64,000 nt of DNA, taken from NCBI GenBank assembly GCA_964549105.1, contig CAZJTZ010000018.1:4056-68055 (forward strand), read 5' to 3'. Made by a program: the position numbers and the translations under genes. The notes under the pieces are model-generated. The model worked only from the letters and a program-made list of their open reading frames with translations, made no database searches and had not been told where the DNA came from. This stretch comes from Hydrogenedens sp964549105 (GTDB lineage Bacteria; Hydrogenedentota; Hydrogenedentia; Hydrogenedentales; Hydrogenedentaceae). This document shows positions 26,665-36,253 of the stretch, piece by piece. Positions within the stretch are counted from its first letter, which is position 1, and every line of letters begins with the position of its first letter.

Positions 26665-27702
26665 TTATGTAGATGTTTTCTGATGGTTAAAGTGATTACT
26701 TTTTTGTCCCATAAGAAGGATAAAATTTTTAAATATTTGAGTGTCCAGTTCGTTTGTCATTTCTTCCCGCATCAGTTTTAAAGCATTGAAAGATGAAAAG
26801 GCATTTTTATAACTACGGTTAGTAGTAAGGGCGTCAAAGATGTCGGCTATGGCGGAAATACGGGCGTAGATGCTTATGTCTCTCCCTTTAAGTTTGTCTG
26901 GATACCCAGTTCCTGTTAATTTTTCGTGATGATGTCGAACGATATCCAGTTGAATCTCATCTTTCATACCCTGGTCGTTTATTAAAATTTTATATCCATA
27001 TTCAGGGTGGTTTTTTACTTGTTCGAACTGTTCCACACTTAATTTTCCGGGAAAGGTTAGAATTTTCGGGTCTACCCTGCATTTTCCAAGGTCATGTAAA
27101 AGAGCACCCACGCCCACTCGGGGTAATTCATCTTCGGGTATATTTACTTCCCTTGCAAGAAATACACTGAAAATTTCAACATTTACGGAATGAGTGTATG
27201 TATGGTAGTCAAAACTTGCAATTTTTAACATATATTGGAATGTTGATGGTTCACGGAACATAAAATTCAATGTGTTCTCTACTAATGTTTTAGAACGAGG
27301 CAAAAGGTCATGTGAACCAGGATTATCTAACATTTCCTTTACTACTTGTGAGGTTACTTCATATAAAACTTCTACTCGTTTCTGGAGAAAAGCGTGACTA
27401 TTATTCAATATCTCTCTTAAATTTGTTTCAAGATAATGAGTGTAATAAATTTTATCTTCCGAACGGACAAGAAGGTTTTCGACCCCCTGCGATTTTAATC
27501 GGAACATATTTTCTTCTGTAAAGGGTAAATCTTTAGCACGATACAAAATAGGTTCTTTACTTTTTTTGGGAGGTAGTAGATATAAATCAAAGTTTACAAT
27601 CTTATCTATTTGAAGAATGGATGTAGAAATGGGGAAATAATGGAACGCTGTATATCTATTATTAGAATTGTCAAGGGATTTTTGCCCATACTCTTCATTC
27701 AT
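26665..27702 (-). CDS. HD-GYP domain phosphodiesterase (copy 2)
   Basis: A 345-residue paralogue of the gene at 25476-26504 with the same two-part layout. HDLGKCRVD, HPEYGYKIL, HHHEKLTGTGYP and the DALTTNRSYKNAF helix are all present, so an active c-di-GMP phosphodiesterase is expected. Differences from copy 1 are concentrated at the N-terminus (SLDNSNNRYTAFHYFP), the region around residues 85-130 and the C-terminal tail. The 160-base gap between copies has no obvious terminator, so the pair may be cotranscribed with copy 2 first. No c-di-GMP cyclase (GGDEF) is found in the window. Confidence 0.92.
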   Translation of the reverse strand: MNEEYGQKSLDNSNNRYTAFHYFPISTSILQIDKIVNFDLYLLPPKKSKEPILYRAKDLPFTEENMFRLKSQGVENLLVRSEDKIYYTHYLETNLREILNNSHAFLQKRVEVLYEVTSQVVKEMLDNPGSHDLLPRSKTLVENTLNFMFREPSTFQYMLKIASFDYHTYTHSVNVEIFSVFLAREVNIPEDELPRVGVGALLHDLGKCRVDPKILTFPGKLSVEQFEQVKNHPEYGYKILINDQGMKDEIQLDIVRHHHEKLTGTGYPDKLKGRDISIYARISAIADIFDALTTNRSYKNAFSSFNALKLMREEMTNELDTQIFKNFILLMGQKSNHFNHQKTST

Positions 27703-27918
27703 AACTTTATTCCAAATCTCGTTAATAATATTTTACCATAAAAACAATAAAAAAGTTAGTAAACCAAAAATTATATATAAGGAAGGAATAGCAAATAAAA
27801 ATGTATTCTGTGAGGAGAGAGAATACTCGTCTGGCAAGACTGTGGTTTGTTTTTTAAACTCAGGGAACCAAGAAGATAGAGATTCTTACTACTATTTGTG
27901 TATCAACTGAATTATTTT

Positions 27919-30015
27919 TTAAGAGGTTTCCTTGTCCTCTTTTGAGGTAATGCTTTGCCAGAGGTCCTGGTGATATAGGAAAGGGATGTAAACACCACCA
28001 ATTACGGGACGAGCACGAAACCCAACGCACTTACCTGTTTGGGTGTCATACCAATCTGTCAGAGGGATACGGTCAGGTGTTTCATTCATAAAACGGTAAA
28101 AAGGCTGAAAGAGAGTATCGAAATCTGCCCTGTTATTGGTCAAGGTTGCACACCAGATAAGCCAATCTGCTTTTGTATAGTCCTTCCTTATGTCAAGAGG
28201 CAAGCCATATTTGTTCTGGTGAGTTTTGTAGTATTCCATTTCCATTTTTGCTACATCTGTGGAAAATAAATTCAAACCTAAAATAGTATCCCAGACAAGG
28301 TTATATTTCATACTCCATGTATTGGGTTTGTCAAAGGTAAGGCGAAAATGGTCTCCATCTTTAGCCCGCTCTATCCAATCCTTTGCCATATCTTGTGCTA
28401 AGTTTTTCCAGTCCGTTGCTGAGGCAAGGTGTCGTTGTTCACTCATTTTTGCAAACGCACCCAGAGCCATAATGGCTTTCAGCGACAGATTGGTGTTATG
28501 TGCTATATGTCCCGCAAAATCGTCAGTGCATAACTGATTTTCTGGGTCTCTGCCATGTGCCTTTAAGTAATTCGCCCACTGTTCGAGAAGTCCCCATTGT
28601 TCACGGGCATAATCCATTCTACCTGTAATTGCTGTGTATAGAGCAGTCACTAAAATCATATTTCCACACTCTTCTACGGGCATCTGGTATTCCAAAATAA
28701 ATTTACCATCCTCTTTACCATAAACCTGCCCATTGGCTTTTGGATAAGTGCCAACATCGTGCGGTGCAAATTCAAAAGTCCATGCAGACGATTTAGCGAA
28801 CCGATACACAGGTTCAAGCATTCCACGCAGTAATGAAGGTGCGAATAGGGCAAAGAACGGTGATGCAGGATAGGTTAAATCCACGGTTGCAATACATCCA
28901 TTGGAGAAACATTCTTTGTGAAAGAACCAGGGTGTATTATCTTTTCCAACTACAATTTTGCCACTACCAAATACATGTCGGTAGGTCAAACCAACCAGAG
29001 CAGCGTATTCGGTGCTTACTATCTGTGCCGATTCCGCAAGCAAGAACTGGTCCCAATCCTCACATTTTTGTTTCAGTATTGAGTAGTCGCTATAAACTTT
29101 ATCCAATAATGATGTAAAGTTGTCGCCGTATTCTTTCCAATACCAGGGTCGCAACCTTTCATTCATAAATTCTATTGAGTAAATATCATCATAGCCCACG
29201 ACAAGATATTTGCTTTGTGCCCCTTGTGGGGGTATTGCAAATGAAAGCAGTATGGCTAAGGCAACAGGATTATCCCCTACTTCACGGTTTGAATTTTTGT
29301 CATCGCTGTCAGGAAGGGTAAATTTTTTAGACAGATTACTCAATATTGTTTTGCGGTCTGCGAGCACGGTTTTTGTGTCCTGTTCGGTTGGACAGGCTAC
29401 ATACAAATATCCCCAATCTATCCGCAGATTATCGCCTGCTTTTTCAAGTATGGGTTGTTCCGTGCTACCTGCTTTCAACAGGGTTAGCCCAGCAGACGAG
29501 TTGAGCCGTTCCCATTGTACCGCTTGCTTCTCTTTGTCTACACACCAATCTGTGCCTATGTCAAAATATATCCCTGCTTTGTGTTCCTTTCCGTCCAATG
29601 AAGATAGTTCAAATTCTACATAAGTGCAGGGAGTAGAGAGCCATCGAAAATCCTCTGTCAACATCGGTGTAGTAAATGTTAATTGAAGTTTAGCCCCTTC
29701 AACTGTGAATTGGTAAACAGTGCGGGTTGGATATACCTTGTAGGAGGTTTGTTTCATAGGTTCACCGCCTAATTCTGCGGGACCCATAAATCGGTATAAT
29801 TTGCCATCGAGGTTAAGCAAGCCTGACATGGTCCTTGGTTTCCCTGTCCAATGCTTAGCCCACTGTTCCGTCAAGGTATCGTTAAATGACCATACACTTG
29901 TATACGGGTCATGCACAATTAGTGGAACTGCAGGTGGGCGAAACCCATCAGGAATCTCCGCAGCATGCAACAAAAGACAGCCCAGCATTTGCACCAATAC
30001 CATGCTCAATACCAT
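27919..30015 (-). CDS. secreted GtaA-like DUF4965/DUF1793 protein
   Basis: A 698-residue exported protein. The N-terminus is a signal sequence (hydrophobic to about residue 18, likely cleavage near LHAAE; the MLGC stretch could alternatively be a lipobox). It then follows the GtaA glutaminase layout: an N-terminal FRPPAVPLIVHDPYTSVWSF block (DUF4964 style), a beta domain, and a C-terminal alpha-barrel-like half (DUF4965/DUF1793 style) with EYQMPVEECGNMILV, DDFAGHIAHNTNLS and PVIGGVYIPFL. Fungal GtaA is a glutaminase, but bacterial members are largely uncharacterised and the fold resembles glycoside hydrolases. It sits upstream of the HD-GYP pair and downstream of the GLUG protein on the same strand. 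Confidence 0.78.
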   Translation of the reverse strand: MVLSMVLVQMLGCLLLHAAEIPDGFRPPAVPLIVHDPYTSVWSFNDTLTEQWAKHWTGKPRTMSGLLNLDGKLYRFMGPAELGGEPMKQTSYKVYPTRTVYQFTVEGAKLQLTFTTPMLTEDFRWLSTPCTYVEFELSSLDGKEHKAGIYFDIGTDWCVDKEKQAVQWERLNSSAGLTLLKAGSTEQPILEKAGDNLRIDWGYLYVACPTEQDTKTVLADRKTILSNLSKKFTLPDSDDKNSNREVGDNPVALAILLSFAIPPQGAQSKYLVVGYDDIYSIEFMNERLRPWYWKEYGDNFTSLLDKVYSDYSILKQKCEDWDQFLLAESAQIVSTEYAALVGLTYRHVFGSGKIVVGKDNTPWFFHKECFSNGCIATVDLTYPASPFFALFAPSLLRGMLEPVYRFAKSSAWTFEFAPHDVGTYPKANGQVYGKEDGKFILEYQMPVEECGNMILVTALYTAITGRMDYAREQWGLLEQWANYLKAHGRDPENQLCTDDFAGHIAHNTNLSLKAIMALGAFAKMSEQRHLASATDWKNLAQDMAKDWIERAKDGDHFRLTFDKPNTWSMKYNLVWDTILGLNLFSTDVAKMEMEYYKTHQNKYGLPLDIRKDYTKADWLIWCATLTNNRADFDTLFQPFYRFMNETPDRIPLTDWYDTQTGKCVGFRARPVIGGVYIPFLYHQDLWQSITSKEDKETS

Positions 30016-30111
30016 ATCCTACTCCTCTTACTTTTTAACACAAAGATAGATTATTAAAAAATTCTAAAAAGATTTTGTTTCAAAAATAATTATTTAAAGA
30101 AACAAATTTTT

Positions 30112-32448
30112 TTATTTTCTCTTAATATACATACCACTCATCAAGGATAATAGAAGTCCGACTGTAATGAAGTCAAAGAGATGTTTCCAGAAATTATCAA
30201 AGAGGTCTTTATTAGAAGAATCGCAGCCACACCCGCATTCAGGTTCCGTAGCACCTTCGCCTTCGGTTATTCCTTCCGTCGTTCCTTCCACGGTACCTTC
30301 ATGAGTTCCTTCTATTGAACCTTCCGTAGCGCCTTCGTGTGTTCCTTCCTGAGTTCCTTCTATAACGCCTTCAACTGTTCCTTCGGTCGTTCCTTCTACA
30401 ACACCTTCGACTGTTCCCTCTACAACACCTTCACCTTCGACTGTTCCTTCGGTCGTTCCTTCCACAACACCTTCGCAGGAACCCATATCCTCTCCTTCAT
30501 AATTACCCTGCCATCTTAATACAGGATACTCGACTCCATTGTGGATAAACCATATACCTACAAAGTCCCAACCTGTATATGTGGTATTACATTTCATCTC
30601 TATTGTGGTTGCGGCAAAGGCACCGTCGGAGTTCTTTTGTTTTGATACCTCCATATCCCAATAGCAATAATCAAAGGTTCCTTTGTAATTGAAACCATTA
30701 AACCCACCTACCGTCTCGAGTTCCGTGTCTGTAGATGTCCCTTTAACAACACCTACCGAATAACACTTTCCGATAGAACCTGAATTTTTGCCTGAAAATC
30801 CGCCTGCAATTGAGTATGCGGTGACATTGACGGTGGAATAACAATTTGTTATATTTCCTGCATTATCCCCGATAAATCCGCCCACAGTTTGGGAACTCGG
30901 CTCGTCTATTGCTCCTGCGGAATAGCACTCTGAAATAATGCCTTTGCTCTGTGAACCAATAAAACCACCCAGGTTAAAATCCCCTTTAATTTGTGTTAAT
31001 GCTTTACAAACAATTATAGAGGCACCTGCACTTTGTCCCAATAGTCCACCGACTGTATCGTAGCCTTCCACGGTTCCTGATGCACTGCATATAACCACAG
31101 AGCCTCCATTACTCTGCCCTATCAATCCACCTACATATACATTCCCATTAATCTGTGCATCGCTTACCTTACAGTTCTCAACGGTTCCCCTTACATTTTG
31201 TCCGACCAGAGCACCGACCTTCCAGTCGCCTGTAATCCGACAGCCCTCCAGTTCAAGCATGGATATTTTGCCTCCGGGAGATAAACAGCCAATCAGTCCC
31301 ACATTATCGGTATCAATTCGATTGATATATAAACCTGTAATTTTATAGCCTCCTCCATTTATTGTGCCGCAAAATTCAGTTATGGGTTCAAATCCTTTGC
31401 CATCGTTCCATTCCTCTGTAGATTCGGCATCAATATCGTTAGTCAGGATATAGTTCCCGAACCATGGATAATCCAGACTTTTACCAATTTGTTGCAATTC
31501 TTCAATTGTCGCAATGGGTATATTCCCTGGCTCTGGGAATGCCACAGGACCCAATACCTGTAGATAAGGATAACCTCCACTCTGTTCAAGTCCCCATACA
31601 TTTTCAAAATCCCAATTTACATAAGTGGCTTCTCCGCTCATCTGAATAGTTGTTTTCCCTGTTCCACCGGCAGAGGTGTTCAAACCCGATTTTTCCTTGT
31701 CCCAATAACTGGAAATTACTTCACCATCATTGTTGACTCCAATTAATCCGCCATAGTTAATCTTGCCACTTACTCTACCTACAAAATAAGTATTCTCAAC
31801 CTCTCCTCCTTCATTTCTCCCGACCAATCCGCCGACCCAGGTATCTCCTTTGATAAAACTCATTGAAAAACTATTTTTTATACTTCCTGAATTTAGCCCA
31901 ACAAACCCACCCACACTGTTTGTCGCTTCAATGCTCCCTGAACTATAACATCTTTCTATTGTACCCCTATTTGTCCCAACAATTGCGCCTACCTGTTCAT
32001 CCCCTTTAATCATATAATTTTCAATACCTAAATTTTCTATCTTACCAGATGCACCCAAAACACCAAATAAACCTATATTGTCAGAGGTGGGACGATTAAT
32101 ATACAATCCTGTAATTTTGTGCCCATTTCCATTAAAGGTTCCTGTAAAGGGCATATTCTTTGTGCCTATAGGTTCATAACCTTCATCGTCTTCCTTTGTC
32201 AAACCTCCGCTTAAATCCAGGTCTATTTTAAGAATATAGTCCCCATATAACGGTAAATAGGTTTCTTTTCCAATGGCTAAAAACTTTTCCAGAGTGTCTA
32301 TGGCTATTGTTTCATATAGGGTTTGTGCCTTCAAGGAATTTTCTATCGTGTCCAATGCGATAAAATCTGCATAAGAAATGGACATGAGACAGAAAGTTAC
32401 AAAAGAAAGGAGAATAAAACATTTTCTAAACAGAACAAACTTATTCAT
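30112..32448 (-). CDS. surface GLUG-repeat protein with EG-repeat tail
   Basis: A 778-residue exported protein. After a signal peptide (cleavage near SYA) come two related beta-helix halves. Each opens with a strand-rich block (TGTFNGNGHKITGLYINR, TINGGGYKITGLYINR) and runs through GLUG repeats such as VGGFVGLNSGSI and VGGLIGQSNGGSV, as in adhesins. Residues about 655-730 are a low-complexity [TV]xEG tetrapeptide tract. The end has a cysteine cluster (CGCGCD), a hydrophobic helix and KRK, a tripartite layout like CTERM sorting signals. A TTG at 32481 is in frame, but AAAGGG with 8-base spacing favours the ATG at 32448. Likely a cell-surface or adhesion protein. Confidence 0.85.
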   Translation of the reverse strand: MNKFVLFRKCFILLSFVTFCLMSISYADFIALDTIENSLKAQTLYETIAIDTLEKFLAIGKETYLPLYGDYILKIDLDLSGGLTKEDDEGYEPIGTKNMPFTGTFNGNGHKITGLYINRPTSDNIGLFGVLGASGKIENLGIENYMIKGDEQVGAIVGTNRGTIERCYSSGSIEATNSVGGFVGLNSGSIKNSFSMSFIKGDTWVGGLVGRNEGGEVENTYFVGRVSGKINYGGLIGVNNDGEVISSYWDKEKSGLNTSAGGTGKTTIQMSGEATYVNWDFENVWGLEQSGGYPYLQVLGPVAFPEPGNIPIATIEELQQIGKSLDYPWFGNYILTNDIDAESTEEWNDGKGFEPITEFCGTINGGGYKITGLYINRIDTDNVGLIGCLSPGGKISMLELEGCRITGDWKVGALVGQNVRGTVENCKVSDAQINGNVYVGGLIGQSNGGSVVICSASGTVEGYDTVGGLLGQSAGASIIVCKALTQIKGDFNLGGFIGSQSKGIISECYSAGAIDEPSSQTVGGFIGDNAGNITNCYSTVNVTAYSIAGGFSGKNSGSIGKCYSVGVVKGTSTDTELETVGGFNGFNYKGTFDYCYWDMEVSKQKNSDGAFAATTIEMKCNTTYTGWDFVGIWFIHNGVEYPVLRWQGNYEGEDMGSCEGVVEGTTEGTVEGEGVVEGTVEGVVEGTTEGTVEGVIEGTQEGTHEGATEGSIEGTHEGTVEGTTEGITEGEGATEPECGCGCDSSNKDLFDNFWKHLFDFITVGLLLSLMSGMYIKRK
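30258..30479 (-). repeat. 12-bp minisatellite coding an EG-repeat tract
   Basis: Degenerate 12-base units (plus-strand core GTTCCTTC) encode about 18 copies of an E-G-T/V-x tetrapeptide between the beta-helix and the C-terminal anchor of the GLUG protein. Unit divergence shows it is not a fresh expansion, but length variation is plausible. Confidence 0.85.
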
Positions 32449-32797
32449 ACATAAAACCCTTTTTATATTGTTAATGAGCAATATTTAATTTCTTTATTTT
32501 ATATCTATTTTACATTTATTATCTAACCTATTCAAAAAAGAATTCAAAATATTTTTGACAAATTAACAGAAGTTTTAAGTCCTAATTAATATTAATTATG
32601 AGAGTGTTCTTAACCCGATTGGGTATTTCATAACTGGACATCAATCTAAAAAGTTGCGAAAGAGTATAAACGGACTATGTAGTCAGCGTTGATTGCAGTA
32701 GTAAAATAAAGTATGAATATATTTTCCCATTATTAAAAGTCAAAAATATTGTAAAATGATTGCAACCCAAAGGTAATAAGTTAAATTTGAGATATGT
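32449..32797. other. AT-rich divergent intergenic region
   Basis: About 350 bases between the divergent GLUG protein and OppD-like genes. No ORF, terminator or strong promoter pattern was recognised. The AAAGGG ribosome site of the GLUG gene (minus strand) is at its left edge. Confidence 0.5.
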
Positions 32798-33808
32798 ATG
32801 GAAACATTAAGTATTCTAAGCCAGAAAACATTATTGAAAATTAATAATTTGAACATTCGTCTCCAAACACGGCGTGGAGATATTTACCCCGTTCAGGGTA
32901 TTTCTTGTAGCCTTGAAGAAAATGAGATTGTCGGGATTGTTGGTGAATCAGGTTCAGGAAAGAGTGTTTTTGCTCTGTCTCTGGCAAGACTTTTGCCCGA
33001 AAAAATGTTAAAAATTGAAGCAGAAAAGTTACAGTTTTTACAGTATGATTTGCTAAATCTTTCTCAAAAGGAATGGCAGAAAATCAGAGGATTGCTTATT
33101 GGTTATGTGTTTCAGGATTCTTTAGTTTCTTTGAATCCACATTTAACAATAGGCTATCAACTTATAGAGCCATTGCGAATTCATCATAATATTTCTATAG
33201 AAAAAGCGAGACAGATAGGTATTGACTTTTTGAAATTGGTTCAAATTCCTGACCCGGAATTACAAATGCAAAGGTACCCACATCATTTATCTGGTGGGAT
33301 GCGACAACGCGTAGCCATTGCGATGGCGCTTATTACAAAGCCAAAACTTCTGATTGCCGATGAACCGACAACGGCTCTGGACGCCACTTTGCAGGCACAG
33401 ATTTTGAACCTGTTTAAGAGACTTCATAAGGAAAAACCATTTACAATGATAATTATTACTCATGACCTTAGCCTTGTCGCAGGTCTCTGCCACCGTGTTT
33501 GGATTATGTATGCGGGGAAGATAGTGGAAAAGGCAACTGTATCGCAATTGTTTCAAAAACCGTTGCATCCTTATACCCAGGCATTGCTATCCCTGAAACA
33601 GAACCTGGGTTCACGGAGAAGGTTAGAGCATTTACCCGGGACACCACCCGACTTACGAAATTATATAGAACGATGCCCGTTTGCTGAGAGATGCCCTTAT
33701 GCCGTCCAGGAGTGTTATGAACAACCCATACATCTTACAGAACTTGAACCCCAGCATTTTACCGCTTGCCGACGCATCATTCACAATGACATTCAGACAA
33801 AAATATAA
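32798..33808 (+). CDS. peptide/nickel-type ABC transporter ATPase (OppD-like)
   Basis: The 336-residue protein has Walker A GESGSGKS (49-56), the ABC signature LSGGMRQRVAIAMAL, Walker B LLIADEPTTALD and the H-loop IITHDL. The C-terminal oligopeptide-transporter extension has the cysteine cluster CPFAERCPYAVQEC (reported to hold an iron-sulfur cluster in some DppD proteins). This identifies an OppD/DppD-type subunit. Its partners (OppF, OppB/C permeases, a substrate-binding protein) are absent nearby, so it is an orphan whose transporter lies elsewhere. Alternatively it is a relic of a larger cluster. The ribosome site is weak. Confidence 0.9.
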   Translation: METLSILSQKTLLKINNLNIRLQTRRGDIYPVQGISCSLEENEIVGIVGESGSGKSVFALSLARLLPEKMLKIEAEKLQFLQYDLLNLSQKEWQKIRGLLIGYVFQDSLVSLNPHLTIGYQLIEPLRIHHNISIEKARQIGIDFLKLVQIPDPELQMQRYPHHLSGGMRQRVAIAMALITKPKLLIADEPTTALDATLQAQILNLFKRLHKEKPFTMIIITHDLSLVAGLCHRVWIMYAGKIVEKATVSQLFQKPLHPYTQALLSLKQNLGSRRRLEHLPGTPPDLRNYIERCPFAERCPYAVQECYEQPIHLTELEPQHFTACRRIIHNDIQTKI

Positions 33809-33879
33809 ATAGCCTGAATATATGAGACCCATCGTAGTTCTACTTTTCTAAAATCTGTAGACCTTTATCTTTATAGTAT

Positions 33880-35850
33880 TTATTTACCGCGGACAATTGC
33901 GAATAAAGATTCAACGGCATTCTTTAATTGCGATGCTTGAGCAGAAAGTTGTTCAGCCGTAGATGCGGTTTCTTCAGAAGCGGCTGAAATATTCTGGGAC
34001 ACCTCATTGATAGAAGAAATTGCCGTGTTGATTTGCTCAATGCTTTGAGACTGTTCTTCGGTTCTTACAGAAATTTCAGAGATAAGGGTTACAATTTTTT
34101 GGAACGATTCTGTAATAGACTGTATAGCGAGAGAAACTTTTTTAACTACTTCTGAGCCTTTTTCTACATTGCCTTGAGATTGTTTTATCAAATCCTCTGT
34201 TTCTTTAGCAGCAACAGCCGTTCTCTGGGCTAAATTTCTAACTTCTTCTGCAACTACGGCAAATCCTCTACCTGCTTCACCTGCACGAGCCGCTTCTACA
34301 GCAGCATTCAGGGCTAATAGATTTGTTTGAAAAGCCACATCCCCTATTGTTTTTGTAATATTCGCAGTTTCCTCTGAAGATTTCTTAATTGAATCCATAG
34401 TTTGAACAAGTTCAAGGACGGCTACTGTGTTTTGTTTCGTTGTTGTTTGAATAGACAAAATCTGGCTCTTTGCTTCTTCAGAATTTGTTGCGGTCTCACG
34501 GACATGAGAAGAGATTTCTTGCAAAGATGCGGAAGTCTCTTCTAATGAGGAAGCCTGATTGCTTACCTGGGACGCCATATCCTGGCTACTATCGGTCAAA
34601 TGTTCTGAGGCAAAAGTAACCTGGTCCCCAGTCTCTTTCAGCAAATCTGACAAGTTTATTATTTGAGAAGTAAGTCGTCGTGCCATGATAAACCAAACTA
34701 CTAATGCGATAAATAATATAATTGCAGAAATAATCAAAATCATTATAATTAGACCACGGAAAGAACTCCTTATATCTTTCTCCACCTCTTGTAATTCATC
34801 AATATAAGCACTTGCTCCGATTACCCAATCCCATGGTTCAAAATAAACAATCTGGACTATCTTTTTTCGTGGGGAAGGGTCATCTTGGGTTTTCCATGAA
34901 TAGTAATGGACGGTTGTTTCTTTTCCTTTCAAAGTTAGGGCTTTGTTGATTATTTCCTGGACAAAATATTTTCCCTCTGCGTCCTTTGTTTCCCACTCAT
35001 TTAGTCCATCCCGTGTACCTTTGTAAGTAATTACAGCATATCCCTTATTAGCCCCTTTTCCGTTAAAAACAAATACATAACCTGTTTTCCCTATTACAAT
35101 GTCCATAATTGCTTTTCTCAGTGCAGAGGCACTTTCTTGTGGAATACCTGCATATAACATACCGACTATATTACCCTTGTTATCATATATTGGGTCATAA
35201 GCCGTTACATACCAACGGTCAACGACAAATGCTCGCCCTTTATATCTCTCACCTTTGAGCACCGTACTGACTACGATATTAGGAGTGCCCCCCGTTTCTT
35301 TTGCAGGAATAAATGTTCCTATAGCACGCTCTCCCTCTTTCGTCTGGACATTTGTACAGATACGAAGCATATCACCAGCGTCGTTCATCTTTTGAAATAT
35401 CGTGCAAGTAACCTCTTGCAACTTTTTAACTTCATCTACAATAGGAGATAGAACATTTATGTCTTTATTGGGAGAGATGGGTTTATCTCCGATATTCATT
35501 GCAGGAAGAGTCAAAACCTGTTTTTCGTTGGTAAATTGATTAATTCCTTCCCAGGATGTTAATACATCTGTATTAATGCTAACACCCCCAGCGTCTTTCA
35601 ATAATTTTTGAGCCACATCCAGACTTTTACTTACAAAAAACTCCAACACCTCTCGTTGAGTTTCACAAAGGTTGTAAATACCTTCCGTGGTGTGTTTTAA
35701 GTCGGCACCTGAAAGCTGATTCGTTTTATCCAAAACTGAGACAAGGAGATTGTTATTCTGAAAGTAAACGACAAAGCACAAAATTAAAGATGGAATAATA
35801 GTAAAAATAGTACCTAGAAAAAGGATTTTTGTCATTAGAGATAATTTCAT
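33880..35850 (-). CDS. methyl-accepting chemotaxis protein with Cache sensor
   Basis: A 656-residue receptor. It has a transmembrane helix at about residues 8-28, a large periplasmic domain (about 30-365) of the Cache_3-Cache_2 type (GTFIPAKETGG, WYVTAYDPIYDNKGNIVGMLYAG, GKTGYVFVF, EPWDWVIGASAY), and a second transmembrane helix at about 373-392. The long signalling hairpin has the hallmark tip (QTNLLALNAAVEAARAGEAGRGFAVVAEEVR). No clear HAMP domain and no CheB/CheR docking pentapeptide at the C-terminus were seen. No chemotaxis kinase genes occur in the window. Neighbouring pseudopilins and pilT hint at a pilus-linked system, but this is inference. Confidence 0.93.
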   Translation of the reverse strand: MKLSLMTKILFLGTIFTIIPSLILCFVVYFQNNNLLVSVLDKTNQLSGADLKHTTEGIYNLCETQREVLEFFVSKSLDVAQKLLKDAGGVSINTDVLTSWEGINQFTNEKQVLTLPAMNIGDKPISPNKDINVLSPIVDEVKKLQEVTCTIFQKMNDAGDMLRICTNVQTKEGERAIGTFIPAKETGGTPNIVVSTVLKGERYKGRAFVVDRWYVTAYDPIYDNKGNIVGMLYAGIPQESASALRKAIMDIVIGKTGYVFVFNGKGANKGYAVITYKGTRDGLNEWETKDAEGKYFVQEIINKALTLKGKETTVHYYSWKTQDDPSPRKKIVQIVYFEPWDWVIGASAYIDELQEVEKDIRSSFRGLIIMILIISAIILFIALVVWFIMARRLTSQIINLSDLLKETGDQVTFASEHLTDSSQDMASQVSNQASSLEETSASLQEISSHVRETATNSEEAKSQILSIQTTTKQNTVAVLELVQTMDSIKKSSEETANITKTIGDVAFQTNLLALNAAVEAARAGEAGRGFAVVAEEVRNLAQRTAVAAKETEDLIKQSQGNVEKGSEVVKKVSLAIQSITESFQKIVTLISEISVRTEEQSQSIEQINTAISSINEVSQNISAASEETASTAEQLSAQASQLKNAVESLFAIVRGK

Positions 35851-36253
35851 GTTCTTTTCCCCTTTATGTTAATGTCTTCCATTATTATTTGTAATATTTT
35901 ACCACTATAATAAAACCTTCAAAAGAAATTAACCTATCATATAATATCAAAAATAAACAAAAATAAGTAAAATTTAAAAATAGGTAACAATCAGAGACCT
36001 CTAAAAGATTATTTTATATAGTAGAGGTGTAGATTTTTGTGTTCGTTCAGTTTTATCGGTCTTATAAGAGTTATTTTCCCCTATTTACATCCTTTTTTTC
36101 ATAATGTATGCTCCTTTAGAGACAGGCTCTTTCCTAAAGCCACTATTTGGGGCTAAAACGGCGATTTGATTTTTTAAATATATGTTTTATATACTATCTT
36201 TTCCTGTTTCTTTAACTTTTATTCATTAAACTCCAAAAGTAAGGATTAATTTT
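35851..36253. other. intergenic region upstream of pseudopilin 1
   Basis: About 400 AT-rich bases between divergent genes. The only structure seen is a small competing hairpin set at 36114-36141 (CTTTAG/CTAAAG or GGCT/AGCC). I looked for the c-di-GMP riboswitch consensus, often found before pilin genes, and did not recognise it. The AAGGA ribosome site of pseudopilin 1 lies at the right end. Confidence 0.5.

Noticed and set aside
30337..30519. Short ORF rich in Phe/Cys/Ser opposite the EG repeat
   Set aside because: An antisense reading of the minisatellite; not a gene and not a CRISPR array because there are no spacers.
35851..36253. c-di-GMP riboswitch upstream of pseudopilin 1
   Set aside because: I searched for the conserved GEMM core and found no acceptable match; only small hairpins are present.
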